A stretch of 64,000 nucleotides of DNA, taken from NCBI RefSeq assembly GCF_002775205.1, contig NC_036451.1:25477139-25541138 (forward strand), in the 5' to 3' direction. Shown piece by piece: positions 1 to 13,819 of the stretch. Each line of letters begins with the position of its first letter. The stretch's first letter is position 1. A program made the position numbers and the translations under genes. Origin of the DNA: Xiphophorus maculatus (taxonomy: Eukaryota; Chordata; Actinopteri; Cyprinodontiformes; Poeciliidae). The notes below the pieces were generated by a model. The model saw only the letters and a list, made by a program, of their open reading frames with translations. It searched no databases and was not told the DNA's origin.

Positions 1-1900
1 CCCAGGAGTGGAAAGAATACCCAGATGCACAAAAGAAAATAAATATATAATGCCATGTTTATACTAGTTAAATAAAAAGAGGCGTTAAAACCGAAGTAAT
101 TATTCCCAAACAGAAGCGACACGTTTGTGATCTCAGCCTTTCAATCTGCATCCTGAAGCTCAAACAGGACACAGTGATAGCAGATAAGAAGGCATCAATA
201 GCTGTAAGATAAACACAAATTGAAACTCTTTATAAAAAAAAAACAAGAAACACACACACACAAAGTAATCAGCCCCTTAAAGTGATTCTCCTTAATAAGA
301 AAGATAATCTCCGCTTCAGCTGGACTCTCCTCAGCTCTGTTCAATCCTCTGGGCAATTGCACTTGTTAATCATGCCTTAATTTATTGACGAGATTCATTT
401 GGAAGGCTCATCTTAAAGAAAAAAAAAAACACGCCATCTCCTTTCCATCTGTCCATGCCAGTGTCTTGAAATTAAGTAGAGATACCAGATTAGTTGAGTT
501 TAAGAGCATTGGAGGAAATAACTTCTTAAAACCTCTAAACTAGCTCTAAACACTCGGCTTATCAGACATTCTTTGGAGCGTTCTTGATACCGTTGTTGTA
601 AATGACTTTTATCAGCTCGGTAACTCGCAGTTAAACATTAATGTGGCATACTTAACAATCTCATGCATGCTCCGTTCAAAGACATCCGATAGTGTGGAAG
701 AACGAGCTACTGAATGAACGAGGGCTGCTCAGAAATCACAAGGTCGACCAGTGAAGAGTCTGTCTCCGTGCTTAACTCTCAGCTTCCTTCAGTCCCTGAT
801 GAACATTGTTACTGTTTGATATAGAAAACTAAAAATGTCAAAAGGAGACAACTAGCAACATAAACACAGGACCTAAACTTCCTTGCCTTTTGATCCATAC
901 TTAACACAATTAGACACAAATGAACGTTGACAGATCATGTTGCACTGTTAAAGTGGCAGAGTTGTGTATTTTCCAGGCACATGCTGCTATTACAGCACAA
1001 TCAACTCACTATGTTACCTACAGTTGTTATAAAAATGCAATGTATATCAAATGTGACTAAAAGAAATTTTACCACACACCAAATTCCTTACTTTTGGTGC
1101 CATGTTTATTTGATCTAAGGAAGTATTTCTGTAACATTACAGCTGACATGAAGTGTTTTAGTTAAATTATTAAAAACAAACAAAAAAACAAGCATACACT
1201 CTAAACAGCTGTTAGTTTTATTAACATTTGCATCCAACAAACACAAAATTCTGACTTTTAATCAGACTTGTTAACAAAGGAAGGTGGTTATATTAACATG
1301 GAGAGAACTTTCAATGATCCAGTGTTTGTCACCTTGGCGCTGTGGTGGGTTGTGTATTGGGCGCCTCAAGAGTTTTGTTTCTGCATCTGCTTTTCCAAAG
1401 TTGCATAGTTTTCACTTAAAGGTCACTGGAGATACAAGCCGACTTAACAGATAGTAAAGTTTCACAGAACCTTCTGGAGAGTTCTGTTTGTTCAAGAGCT
1501 TATCAATAGGTGAATTTGACTGAAGGCAGCACCGCATAGTGCTGAGCTGACATGTAACGCGGTGCGCTTTAAACAATCCAAGCTGGTGGGGGATTTTGTC
1601 TCAGCACTGTGGAACATCACCGTATGGCCTTCTATTAAAACATTTAAAGAGCAGCATGGCCACAGCCCTCTGACAGTCATAATCTATAGCCCCGTTTTCA
1701 CCTCTAAAGGAGATCACAAAATACCAACAATACACGAGGTTCTCTTTTTAACAGGACACAATGTGGAAAACGTGAAGCTGTATGAATACAATAATATATA
1801 GAATATTTATTATACAGAGACAGTCGTAGAAAAGCAGCGTGGCTTCAGTCAGAGGTTTCTTCAAATTTGCCACAGCCATCACCTTCTACAACAACTCTTT
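1..1900. other. No gene recognised; possibly intron 1 of lpp
   Basis: AT-rich sequence with short A runs and no splice-bounded reading frame that I recognise. The head-to-head model would place this in the first intron of a minus-strand lpp. Confidence 0.4.
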
Positions 1901-2495
1901 AGAGGGGCAGTATTATGTAAAATTGACTATTTTAGCTTTACATCATGTCATAATGTTATTCGTTCATCAAAAACACACCTATAGTGCCGCTTTGATTCTT
2001 ACATGATTGAGAAATCCTTGAATCTCCCATGGCAACCATTCATCTGTGCAAAACCTGGATGGACCTAAAACCTCCTTCAATCACAAAGCTTCTCTGAGCT
2101 GCAGTTTCCACCTCACAGAGCAGACTTCTCCTACAACCTCTACACTCAGCTCCTTCAGACTAGCCAGCAGCAATTAGCAAACACCAGGTGGAACTGCTCA
2201 TTAGCTAACTTATTATATACAAGCCTCTTCTCAGTGAAACGCTGGTGAAAACATTGCTAAAGGGTTAATAGAGGAGCCATGTTGTGATGACTTCCCGAAG
2301 GCGGAGTCTCAGAAAAAGCAGGAGATTTTAAAGAGACAGAGGCCCAATTTCAAGGTGTTAAAAAACAAAGTAAAATGTATTTTTAGTTATATTAGATATA
2401 TATAGCATTTTTATAAGTGAAGGTAGCAGTTACTTGATTGTGCTATAAAATGGGACTATATGCCTGGAAAACAAATTATACTGTCTGCCCCTTTA
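1901..2495 (+). mobile_element. Interspersed repeat with GGGGCAGTATTATGT ends, copy A
   Basis: Starts aggggcagtattatgtaaaat and ends ctgtctgcccctttaa. The ends are inverted and lie next to TTAA on the right, suggesting a non-autonomous DNA element of a TTAA-target class. Related copies lie at 3820-4515 (inverted), 20296-20985 and 60808-61053 (inverted). They share internal blocks such as ggcggagtctcagaaa and agacagaggcccaatttc. No open frame of its own. Confidence 0.65.
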
Positions 2496-3439
2496 ATTAA
2501 ATGAGTTACAACATTTAATTCCCCTTTGGAAATTATTTTTGAATTGAACTGAATTCCCCTGCAAGTCTTTGTATAAATGGTATGAACAAGGAAAGTCAGC
2601 GAAAAGTTGATTTACTACAACCTACACAGAGGTGGACGAACTGACAATCTGCAATAAATGTTTAACCTTCATGTCTCAACAGTAGCCATGCTGAAATACA
2701 ACAAGGAAGAAGAGAGGAAAAACAAAACTGAAGGGACTGGAGGCAGGGAAGACGACTGGCGGCTCGTTGACAAGGTGCTGGGGGGAGTGAAGGGGGTTGA
2801 AAGAGGGGATGTGCTGGAAAGAATGATCCGCAACAACCTCAGGTCTCGCTGCTGAATCTTGGCGCCAATGGAGACGGAGCACCTGTTGGAGATTGCCCCG
2901 CTCTGCAGCTGATTGGGCGGTATGTGAGGCAGGAGCAGTCATGTTCTCGCACATGAATGTTCTTCATAACACGCGAGAGCAGGTGAGGCGGGTTACTAAC
3001 GGTTTAAAAGCAAGGAGTTTCTGGTAAGGCCTGTTTGGACCCATAAAACCACAGAAGCAATGAAAAACATTCTCATTTTTTGAGTAATAAACATGAATAC
3101 GAATGGTGTTTTCTTTACTACCCAAAATGTATCAGCTTTTCAGAAATAAAATAACTAAAAGTGAAAAGCAGAGGGACTCCAAGTGTAATTTAAGCATAAA
3201 AACTAAGACAAATTACACTCATTTATTCAAAGGAAGACATTACATACTCTATAGATAATGAAAATATGCAGTTGCATTAAATTAATATTACTTCATTAGA
3301 AAAACATAAAACTAGAAAGGCTGCATTGCAATGAGTTGAGAAACAGGAAGTTAACTGTTTCTCAATAAGTCGCTCCAAGAGTGATTAAGCTTTGACATTA
3401 TTTGGCAACAAACTACCACCATCATGTCTGACTGTAGGT

Positions 3440-3819
3440 GTGATGTTAATTTTTTTTTATTATTATTTTTCAAGTTTTTCTGGGAGACGTTCCACTTTTC
3501 TCTGTTGAGTCCACACAATATTTTTCCAAACGTTTTGATGATCATCAGAATGCTTTTCGGTAAGTGGGATTCGTTTTGGTCAACAGACGATTTCGTATAT
3601 GGATGCCATTTTTGCCATTTGTGCACCAATTGCAGTTTTCAGGCCAATCACCGATCTTTCAAAAGCCTTACCTCCCGCTTCTTTCAATATCAATTTTGGC
3701 CGACATTAAAGGAATCTTGGTTAGCAAGCTGGTCTTGAGACGATTCAGCATGGTCCCACGTTTTCACCATTTAGCGGTTAATGGCTTTCACTGTGGTCCA
3801 AAGAAAACGTTGTTACTTT
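3440..3819. mobile_element. Degenerate Tc1/mariner-type repeat fragment
   Basis: Contains decayed forms of phrases common in fish Tc1-related repeats, such as gccatttttgccatttg, cagcatggtcccacgttttc and atggctttcactgtggtcc. It ends directly against copy B of the TTAA-type repeat. Family assignment is from memory. Confidence 0.45.
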
Positions 3820-4515
3820 TTAAACCAGGCAGTATTATGTGTTTTCCAGGCTTGATTGTGCTATTCTAAAGCACAGTTGTAGCACAAGTGTTGTGAAGAA
3901 AGTCTTCTGAAAAGCTTCACATGAGCTCATAAAGAATAAAATGATAAAAAAAAGACATTTCTTAAACTCGTATAAGGCTTCCAGGGACCCAGCCTGCAAC
4001 GCGGCCAGTGTTAGGACGAGAACACTGACTACGTAATCGTCGGCGGTTATAAAAATGTTTTATATAATAATTGGGCCTCTGTCTCTTTAAAAAGTCCAGC
4101 TCTTTCTGAAACTCCGCCTTCAGAAAGTGATCACAACATGGCTCCTTTGTTGATCGTTTAACATTTTTACAAGCGTTGCACCGAGAAGTAGCTCGTAAAA
4201 GGAGCTCCAGGGATGCGCAGTTCCAGCAAATGTTTGCAAATTGCTGCTGGCTAGTCTGAAGGAGCTGAGTGGGGAGAGCTGCTCAGAAGCTTGAGAACTG
4301 CAGCTCTGAGAAGGAGCTTGATGCTCGAAGGCGGCGGTCGGTTCCACCCAGGCTTTTCGCACAGCTGAATGGTTGCCACGGGAGATCCAAGGATTTCTCA
4401 AACATGCATGAAATTATCAAAGCACCACTCCAGGTATGTTTTGATGAGGGAATAACATTACAACATCATGTAAAGCTAAAAAAAAAAATCCATTTTACAT
4501 AATACTGCCCCTTAA
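3820..4515 (-). mobile_element. Interspersed repeat with GGGGCAGTATTATGT ends, copy B
   Basis: Inverted relative to copy A: it carries the reverse complements of the same internal blocks (tgggcctctgtctcttta, aactccgccttcagaaa) and ends acataatactgccccttaa. The left end (aggcagtattatgtgttt) keeps the inverted terminus. No coding sequence. Confidence 0.65.
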
Positions 4516-4898
4516 TAGATTCTGGCCTATTTCATGGTGTCGTTAAAGTTCTAAATCTTCACATCTGGAACTGGCAGAAGTGAAACTGAACCCCCAAAAG
4601 AGTGCTTAATTACAGTAAATTAATGATTAACTGATTAGTATTTCTTAAATTACATCATTATCAAAGATCTCCAAAAATGATGTTTCTTCAGCGTATTTTT
4701 GTCATGAACATTTCTTCTGCGTTTAGAGAAGAAGAGAATGGGATTAAAAGCAGATATGCTGCTTCCTGTTGCTTTTTCAGACATTATATTGATATAGATA
4801 TGCACTTTCCTGCACTGGCTGCATACAGTATGTTCGGAAAAGTCTTCTATCAGAAAAAACAACCCCAATCACAATAATTGCATTAAACCATCAGTATG

Positions 4899-4932
<34 letters not shown>

Positions 4933-7900
4933 CCCACAGCCAAGTAAAATCATTTAGCTCTTCCTTAACTTGTGGTGAAGAAAAAGCTGCCAGGTAGGCG
5001 CAATAAAATCTTTGAAGTGTGAGAAATAGAGCCAGGAGGAAGGTCAGACTTGTTAAGGTGTAGCTATCAGTTAGAGTGGATGTTTGCAAAGCCACATTTA
5101 TTCAATGAACCAAGCTGTCTTGTTTACTTTTTCTCTCTCTCTCGCTCTCACACACACAAGCAAAATATATCCACAGTAAAACAAGCCAGGCTTTTTACCA
5201 AATTGGAGCCAAAAATATCTAATCTATTAAATCTCTGAGCTTTTGTTTATCACCTCTAAGCTCGAAGTGCTGCCCCGTCAGACACACTCAAACCGGGAGG
5301 TTAAAGGAAACATCCAAGTGTCAAGCAGGTCTGCTGCTGGAAAAGGGAAAAAGATTTCCAGATTTCCTAGGTGAGCCGGTGAAACAATCCCAAACAATTG
5401 CCTTGTCTTTTCCATATTTACAGATACAAACTGGAACATTCTGTAAAAGCAAGTAAACAACAATGACACCTGCCTGACACCACTCAAGCTTCCTATCAAG
5501 CAGCAGCTAATAATGACAAACCTCCCTCCCCACCTCTAAAAGCAATATGATCTACAGTGTTTCAGGAAATGCAGCAGGAAACATGGATGAATCAGCCATT
5601 TTAACGTTGTTTAACTCGCCTTATAAACGAAGCCTAAAATGATACTCACAGCTTCTCTTTAGATCTTTGCGGCACACAGAACTGCTAGCTCTACTAAATG
5701 GCACTCAGTTGGAAGACTCCTCTCACCCTTAGAAAGGCTTTGCGCTGCTGAAATGACTCACATCCCCTCTTCCATCCTCTGTCAACCATCACGAGGAGGT
5801 AAACATTTCCAAATATGGAGAAAATATGGAGACAGTATTGAGGGCAATATCAGTTTGGTTTGCTTTTAGCTAGGAATGCCAAACTATGCGAGCCACAGAG
5901 CCAGTTCTGTGGTGCATACCTCTCACTTGGAATAATAATGATGATGATTGCAGGGAACTTTTCGCAGTTGTTTGGGGTTCAGTCTGACCTAAGATGGATG
6001 AAAACGGGAGACTGTTATCTCAACTCTTACGTTTTAAGGATGAAACTAAATAGATAGGCCGACGAGAATTTTGAGGCTGACTTCCACTCACTGAGCTGCT
6101 GACACCAATGTTAGGTTCCAATTTATCTTTAAAAATGACCACACAGGTAGATATAAGAGATTTATATAAAAAGATGTTCTGCCCTTTCTACTATCACTTA
6201 TTCACTAGGGGAAGAAACAGCTTTCATATCATTTTAGGTAACACAAAATGACTGCTGAGTGGACACTTAAAGGGTGTTTTCACAACAGATAGTCCGGTAG
6301 ATGAGGGACCAAAATTGCAACATTTGTTACATGTGCTGTTCGCTTTCACACTGAACTGTCTTAAAGACCCGAACGTTTCAAAAAACAGTTCACCTCCTCG
6401 CCTGAGGTGGAGCTGCAGCAAGAACTACTGAATGAAACAACACAAAAACCTCATAAGAACACACTGAGGGTAATGAAATGTAAACGAAGATGGAGTAGCG
6501 TCAGATTTTAGTGATTGTAGGATTTCTCTTCTGTCTTTATTGAATATTTTAGAAAAACATTCTAAAATAGGCAAATTATTTAATAATTAATTAATAATTT
6601 GGAGGTAAGTTGCACAGAAAAATCCTGAAAGGCTAAACTGCAAATAGGTGGGGGCCCGCCGTATGTTACAACGTCATAAAAAATAAAAAACCAGAAACAG
6701 CAAACAAGCTAGCATTAGCATGGCACTCCAACAAAATGCTCAGCATGAAGACGGAGGAAGACGTGAGTTTGCTGAAGACTGTGTGTTGAGTCAGACATGT
6801 TTAGAACTATCCCAACCGTAGCAAGGCTATCCTTCAAAAAACTCCAAATGATCCATTTCTAGCAACAAAAGAAAACACATGCTAAAGAGTCCAAGTCATC
6901 AGCAGAAAGCACGTGGTAATACTGATGAACAGAGGAGAAGTATTTTCCTTTTCAGAGAGAGTCGGATCAGGCTTAAAGTTGGACAGGATTAGGTCGGTGC
7001 ATTGCTAAATTGCAGAGAAACAGAATTCACCCTGCAAAAACTGGCAGGTAGAGATTGCTTATTTACCACATGAAGTCATCTCCCTGCACAGACTGTCTTC
7101 AAGTGATTAAGAAGGTGTAATTAAAGTCTGATTACTCCCATGAGAGCCATGGGTCAAAAGCTTAACAGCTGCTAAGGGAGAACATTGCATCGACCTTCCT
7201 GGACTGGGATTGTATTGAGGAGTAGCTTGAGAGTCTTCATTTCCTGAAACGGCACAACCTACTTTACACAAGTCCCTCAGGAAAGGACCACCAATCAGTG
7301 CAGTTCATGTTCACACATTATTAGCAAAAACGTTGTTCCTGGAGAAATATGCCTAAATATACTCTGTGCAATATTTATTAGGACACCAAAACAAGGTGGA
7401 AACAGGATTTCCCGATTGAGTGTGAACAGAGTTTTTTTCCAAATTGTGGAGCTTTTAAGAAAAGAGAAGAGTATTCGGAAATGAAAACTAGGAGGTAGTT
7501 ATTTTCAAGAATAAGCAAATTTCCACAGACTGTACTTAATACATGTTTAGAAGGACATGTCGGGACATAAAATAAAAACATTTGAAACAGATATGTGGGA
7601 ATGTTTTTATCTTTATATTGAAAAGCCATGACGCCACAAAATTTTCCATTTGGTCGATACAGAACACCAAGACATTAAGTAAGGTTTCTGCATGCGGTCA
7701 GGTTTTTTTTTTTATTTATTACATCTGTTTTCATGGCAATTTGTAGAAAGAAAAAAAAATGCTAAGACCATTTGAAAAGATCACTTTTCTAAACATCCAA
7801 CTGTGTTCACTGCATTGTGCTTCAATCTGAACGCCAGAGGAAAGCTGGAGACTCTGCACTCCTTACATTTGCTGTTTGTTCAAATATGAAGTTATGAAGA

Positions 7901-7985
7901 AAAACTGTGACTCTAGTGATAAAAAAAAAAGCTATTCCATAAATATCACCTCATTTGTCTCAGTGAGGAAACCCAGAAGCCAGCA
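4516..7985. other. No gene recognised
   Basis: AT-rich non-coding DNA with a CAG run at 4901-4930. None of the open frames has splice signals, composition or motifs suggesting a gene. Confidence 0.4.
4901..4930. repeat. (CAG)10 trinucleotide microsatellite
   Basis: Ten uninterrupted cag units. No recognised exon covers it, so it is probably a non-coding microsatellite. Confidence 0.9.
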
Positions 7986-8432
7986 TACACTGTGTTCCAA
8001 AAGTATTCACACCCTTTCTCACATGGCAAACTCACACTTCAATGGATTTCACTGGGCTTCTGGAGCAACACATATTTTATAAATACAACTCTGAAAGGCT
8101 TTAGTGGGCATTTCTAGTCAGCCCCTTTTTATTTTAATACCGGTAAATAAAGTCCAACTGCAACATTTTAAGGAGAAATGCTAGACAGGGTAAAGCCGTG
8201 GTGCAGGTTAAAACGGAGTTTTAAAGAAAAGGGAGGCAGAATTGTGCTGTGTAGATGCTTTTTTCTTACATAGGGGAGCTGCTTATAATTAAGAGCTAAA
8301 CATAGGGCAGTACTGGCAAAATAAAACTGTGGTAGAGGCCATGACAGACGTGAGACTGAGGCGATAGATCAACTTCCAGAAGGACAATGACCCTAAGCAA
8401 ACAGCCAGAGTTATAATGCAATGGTTGGCATC

Positions 8433-8516
8433 ATGGGTCCCCAACCCTGGTCCCTCAAGGCCGATGTCCTTCCAGTTCTGGGTGCATCCCTGCTCCAGTA
8501 CACCTGACTCAAATTA
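8433..8516 (+). mobile_element. Half of a hAT-like MITE
   Basis: Begins gggtccccaaccctggtcc, the terminal sequence of a palindromic fish MITE family whose fuller relatives are at 15526-15710, 24723-24943 and 30693-30916. Only the left half is present, and it ends where the next element is inserted. Confidence 0.55.
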
Positions 8517-8830
8517 GGGATGCAAATATATGAAAATCTGGGCCGATAATATCTCATATTAATCTTGCCATAAACGATAATCAGTATTTACCAATAGTAT
8601 ATATATATATTTTGTGAATAAACGACCGCACTGTTGATTTTTCCCACATTATCACTGTCACACGTCCAAACAAATACTCCACAGCCAATCCCGAAATACA
8701 TACACAAATCGCAACAACATGGAGCGTTACATAATAATATAAGACAAGTATTACTTAATGAGAACCAGAACCGAAACACTAAAAAAAGACGTGTAGTGAT
8801 GTTAACAGCGACATATTGCATCTGAATAAT
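8517..8830. mobile_element. hAT-like MITE with 8-bp target duplication
   Basis: Flanked by perfect 8-bp direct repeats tcaaatta (8509-8516 and 8831-8838). Ends gggatgcaaatat and atattgcatctgaataat are imperfect inverted repeats. The interior includes a GGCCGATAATATC-type stretch also seen near the 40537 element, and a short (AT)n. Confidence 0.6.
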
Positions 8831-11800
8831 TCAAATTATCGCATTACTGCCTCAAGAGCTACAGAAGTCTGGTAAAAATCCACTGACTATAGTTCAGCTG
8901 TGCGGCAAAGGGGAAACACCTACAATATCAAAGTCCAGACCTGAATCCATCCTACAATCTGCGAGACTTTAACTCTGATGTCGGGGTTCTGTGTGGCTCG
9001 GCTGGTGGACCAGGTGCACCATGTGCAAACTCTACAGTCCTAACGTTTTAGATTTTTGTTTATAAAAAAGAATAACCCATGTCGCTTCCCCTCCACGTCA
9101 CAATTCTGTGATACTTTGAGTATCACTCAGCTCATGAATGAAGACTTTTTGCAAGACACTGTATATGCAAAAGCTGGCATGAATCTATTCCTCCTTATTT
9201 CTGGTTCGAATCAAGGCAACAGTGCCTGGAAACTAAACACAAACATTTCTCACTTCATAAAACATATTCAAATTTATTCAGCATTACAACTGTCAAAATT
9301 ATCACATGTATCTTAGTCGGAACAAAGCACTTCATAAGCTTAAGTATCACTTAACTGGTGTCCTAGTTGAAGTTTAGGGTGTTTCATCAGCATAGCTGTA
9401 ATAAACCCTGGTGACACCATGCTGACGCAAATTTCTTTCATACTTTCCTGCTCCCTTCTTTTCTAACCATGTGTCTGAATGTGGCCTGATGTGAAGGTAA
9501 CCCTATACTTTATGTGCAAAAGCACAAACAGAAGAGTAATCCTGTATTAATTGAATGGGTGCACATGCTGAGTTTAGGGTTACCTTTAAACTTCCTGTAG
9601 AACATCAAGTTTACCATAATAGAGTGTGCTAAATATATCCATATTTATGTTGCGAAAGTGGACACAAAAAAGGAACACAACATAACATGCAAGTAACAAT
9701 ACAGAAATACACCAAAAGTAATCCTACCTTTATTTCCCTCTTTGGGATTACTGGAAGACAGCTGAAGCCCTTTGCAGTGTGTTGAAATCTGCAGAGATTG
9801 AGAAATACAGACAACTCTGTTACACAGATTACCTAACTATAATTTGGCTGTGGAGGACCACGCCAGCATAGTAAACAGACTCTGTCATTTGGGAGCCATG
9901 CTTGTTCTGGGTTTCTGTCATTCATGAGTGGAAAGAACTCGGCCAAGCACCTGCATACTCCCCCTGACGACCACAGGGCAGCTAGTCCAGTATGTCAAGG
10001 TCCGGTTTGAACAAACTGCCATTTAAATAAACCAATAAATTAGTTGATATGTTTAACATGCAGATTTCTGCTATGGCGACCCATACTACACAAACTTGTC
10101 CCCTAAAACATGTGAGTAGCTGCTACACTCGAAATTGCCCCAACCAGTGCCACTCATTGGCAAAGTCAAACATAACCATTTAGATCTGGTGCCTAAAGAA
10201 TCAGTTGGAAATATGTGTCATCAGTCAAATATTGTATTCATCTGAGGCAATGTGAGTATGTGTTTAAAGTCAATTCAGGTCCCTGGTCTCTATAGTGAAT
10301 GCCTAAAGCAGAAATATCAGGTGAGCGCAGGTGTTTGAACGGAGCTAAAGCCTAAATAATGCTCCAAAGCACAATTAATTCATATTCAGTCATAAGTGTA
10401 TTATAATAAACTTGTAACAAGATTACAAGTTTATTCATGCCAGTGATCATTTTGGTTGCCAAGCAGGGTAAACTGTAAAGAAATGTTGTTTCAATGAGCA
10501 GAAGCCACTTCCTGATTGCTTGCCTTTACCTAAATAAACTCTTTCAACAACAGAACCAGGTGAGTCAATAATGTCAGTTTGTTGGCTCAACAATTCTGGT
10601 GTCTGGTTACATAATCATTTATGTATTGTTGACAAATCCGTTTAGTGTGTAAACAACCCACGCAGGACACTAGCAACAGTTCATGGAGGATCCTGTAGTT
10701 GGTAAAAACATTAAACTGTCTTTTCAAAGACAGAACGTCAGAGCAAAACAGCCAATGGTCCTTCAGTATTTCTCTTTTAAACTACTAACTAACAAAAACG
10801 TCATCTGCAATACGGGGAAAGGCACCGTGTTACATGCTGCACCCATCCTTGAGAGTAGTACACACATTTGAAGCATATACTGCATGTGTAATGGCACGTT
10901 AATGTTATGCCATGCATGTTGTGTGAGGAGCTAAGAAATGCTTGTTAGGCCCAAATCTGTTCAAACCAACATGTACTCGACCTTATTTTGGGTACACCAC
11001 AATATCTTATTTATTAAATATATACATAAAAGACATGATTTAAATTATTCAGGGAGGCTGCCAAACGCCAGACAGTGGAACTGGAGGAGCTGCAGGAATT
11101 TCTGGTTCGTACTGGTTGTGTTCTACATCCGACACTGGTTTTCTGGTTTCTCCCAGACAAAGTCTATTCTTCCAAACCAAACATCCAGTCCTAGCTAAAA
11201 TCTTCCAGAAAAACCCAAAACAAATCAAAAGTTATGCAAGAATGTGTTAATGTCAAGACTCATTTATGAGGAGTTCCAAAAATCAGTCAATTTCCACCCA
11301 AACTTTCAGGTTTCTGCCAAGTAAGCTGAAGATGAAAATGGCTCCCAATTTTCTGCATCAATGTAAGTAAAACTGCATAATATATCAAAACACTAACTGA
11401 TATCATAACTTCAACGTGTACAATATTACAACTGCAATTAAACCCTGTCACAAATAACATTTTGCCAGTTTAATTCACATCGTTTAAACCAATAATGTAG
11501 ATAGTGAGGTGTGGACATCATAATGATAAAAAGAAAGAGAACAGTGAAGGAAATGCACAATTGATATTAATACAATATTCAGCAGTAATGCCGTTTTTAT
11601 TGTTATTTTCCTAATCTTACTCTTCCTTTAGCCACAAGAGGAGATCTCAAAGGGAAAAACTCCCTGAGCAGCGATCTGCTTGAAAACCATTTGCAAAACT
11701 ACGTCTGGGTATTAAGAAGAACAGATTTTGACAGTTTTTGACTAGCATGAACATATTCTCCTTTAATAAATTATCATTTCTTCTTAAATATTAATGCATT

Positions 11801-13601
11801 ATCTGTATCAGCAAGTTAAAATGATGAGTTGTATATCAATTGGCTGTTTTTTCTCCACTCATTCTGGCAGTGGGGGGGAAATATATGCCAATTACAGAAA
11901 CATTATGTGGTAATTTTTTGTTAACTACATCTAATCTGACACACTTTTGCTCATGACAACAGGTGGAGGGTTATTTCCCCCCATCCTTTTAAAAATCCAC
12001 CACCCAGAATCAAACTCCTTCAAGAGTATCCTCATTAAAATATGCCAAGAAACACAAACAGAAGAAGCTACCAGGGGGGCCCGGGCTCAAAGGCAGCCGA
12101 GGCATTTATCTTTCAACTTAAACATCATCAGCGCTGTCAAATGAGCCCCTTTTTAGCCTGAGATTTTAAAAGACAGTTCTGTTTAATGTTGGTTGAGTTG
12201 AAAATGTGTCGCAGTGATGCAGATGTACTCGGTTTGATGACAGCTCTCCCTCGGGGGACCTTGTGTTATTGATTTGAAATTCACATCTAAGCCGAACTTT
12301 GTGTTCGGTCTTTTTAAGAGAAGAAAGTCAGGATTTATTTTTCATTTCATAACGGAGTCACATCTAAGGTCTAGACCGACGTTCTTGTTGCTCTCACGAA
12401 GAGGCAGCGGAGCGGAGGCTCTAAACTTTCACAAAGGTTTTCGGTTAAGGCGGCAGGAGGCCTTCACATGAATAACAGAAAACCTACCCACCTAACATGA
12501 GGAACCTTCACCGACTCTGTAACTATGGTGTACAAGTTCATTCACACTACATAAGAATTTCATAACGCATCTCTTCTTAGACACACAGGGTTTTGCAAGC
12601 CAGACGGTAATTAGAAGGTGAATATAAAGAACCCTCTAGGGAGGATCATTATAACAGCGCACACTGCATATTTCTGTCCACCATAACCTAGAATCCATAC
12701 AATTGTATATAACTTCTATGCATATTTGACTTTATCATAACACCCTGACTGATGGGGAAAAGTAGCAGTGACTTTCCGTTTCGGTGTAAATCTCCCTCGA
12801 CGAACCAGAACTAGTTAGTGTCATTTGGGAATCATAAGTCTGAGCGAAGCAAAGATGTGGGGTGCCTCAAGGATGTGTTCTCAGCCCATTTTCATTCAAC
12901 ATTCACACGCTCCCCCTTGTTTAGATCATGCAGTGTTGCATCATCTCTTACCACACCTTGGCTGAAGACGTTTACATTTCTTCGTCACCACAACACTACA
13001 GTCCTTCAAAGTTATACAGTTAGTGACTACATGCAATACACTTGAGTAAATGGGGCAGAATATACTCAAGCTTAAATCTAAAAAAGCATGTCTTCTTTTT
13101 GGGCTTAGAAATGCATATTTGGGAGATGAGCACCTAATGATATACTGTACTGTGGTGCTAAAACTTACAGTGTGTCATTAGTATGTTTAAAGACTAAAAT
13201 CTACATTTTTACAGCTGTTATCTAAAAGGAAGGAAAAAAAAACTCGAGCATTAGTTTTTTAGTACAATAGATTAGCGTAACATACCAGTCATGCTATACT
13301 GACATGCCTATGCAATATCAAGATAAACAGCTTTAAGTAACGAGGTTGCCTTTCTACTGACCTGATATTGCAGCATATGTAATTTGATCTCAAGCAGCAT
13401 ATGTAACCATCCCAGTTATTTTGAACTTCTTGAAGAAATTTTATAACATGACTTGCAACTTTTAGGCACATATATACACTCCACAAATATGCATCCACCT
13501 CAGAATTTAAGGGAATTGTATGCAGATTTTGTAACGAGATGTTCACATATAAATTAAGTCGAAGTTCATTTTGCAACAATGGAAATCTAAGCATTCTAAA
13601 T

Positions 13602-13636
13602 GCCAATTCCCCTGCTGACACTGCAGGGGAATTGGC
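13602..13636. repeat. Perfect 14-bp inverted repeat, 7-nt loop
   Basis: Arms gccaattcccctgc (13602-13615) and gcaggggaattggc (13623-13636), with loop tgacact. Could be a minimal MITE remnant or a structured RNA element. No T-run follows that would suggest a terminator. Confidence 0.8.
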
Positions 13637-13751
13637 TCAGTTTTTCCGATCATTTCAGCAAATAGAAATTTTGAGCAATTGGGAGGAGTCCGAATAGAAT
13701 AGAATTTACTGTAAAAGCAAATAAAGATACGTGGATATATTCACACAAAAG

Positions 13752-13754
<3 letters not shown>

Positions 13755-13816
<62 letters not shown>
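13755..13816. repeat. (AT)n microsatellite
   Basis: About 31 uninterrupted AT units. Confidence 0.95.

Positions 13817-13819
<3 letters not shown>

Larger units (their letters stand above)
7986..9163 (+). mobile_element. Decayed Tc1-like transposon with nested insertions
   Basis: Termini are inverted relatives: left tacactgtgttccaaaagt, right gcaagacactgta. Two fragments of the DDE transposase are legible: near 8375-8425, a frame reading roughly QKDNDPKQTARVIMQW (family QQDNDPKHTA), and near 8930-8985, QSPDLNPSYNLRDF (family QSPDLNPIENLW). Stops and indels break the frame, so it is inactive. hAT-like pieces at 8433-8516 and 8517-8830 interrupt it. Confidence 0.75.

Noticed and set aside
10407..10434. 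Palindrome ataaacttgtaa...ttacaagtttat
   Set aside because: Short AT-rich arms are expected by chance in this composition, and there are no flanking duplications.
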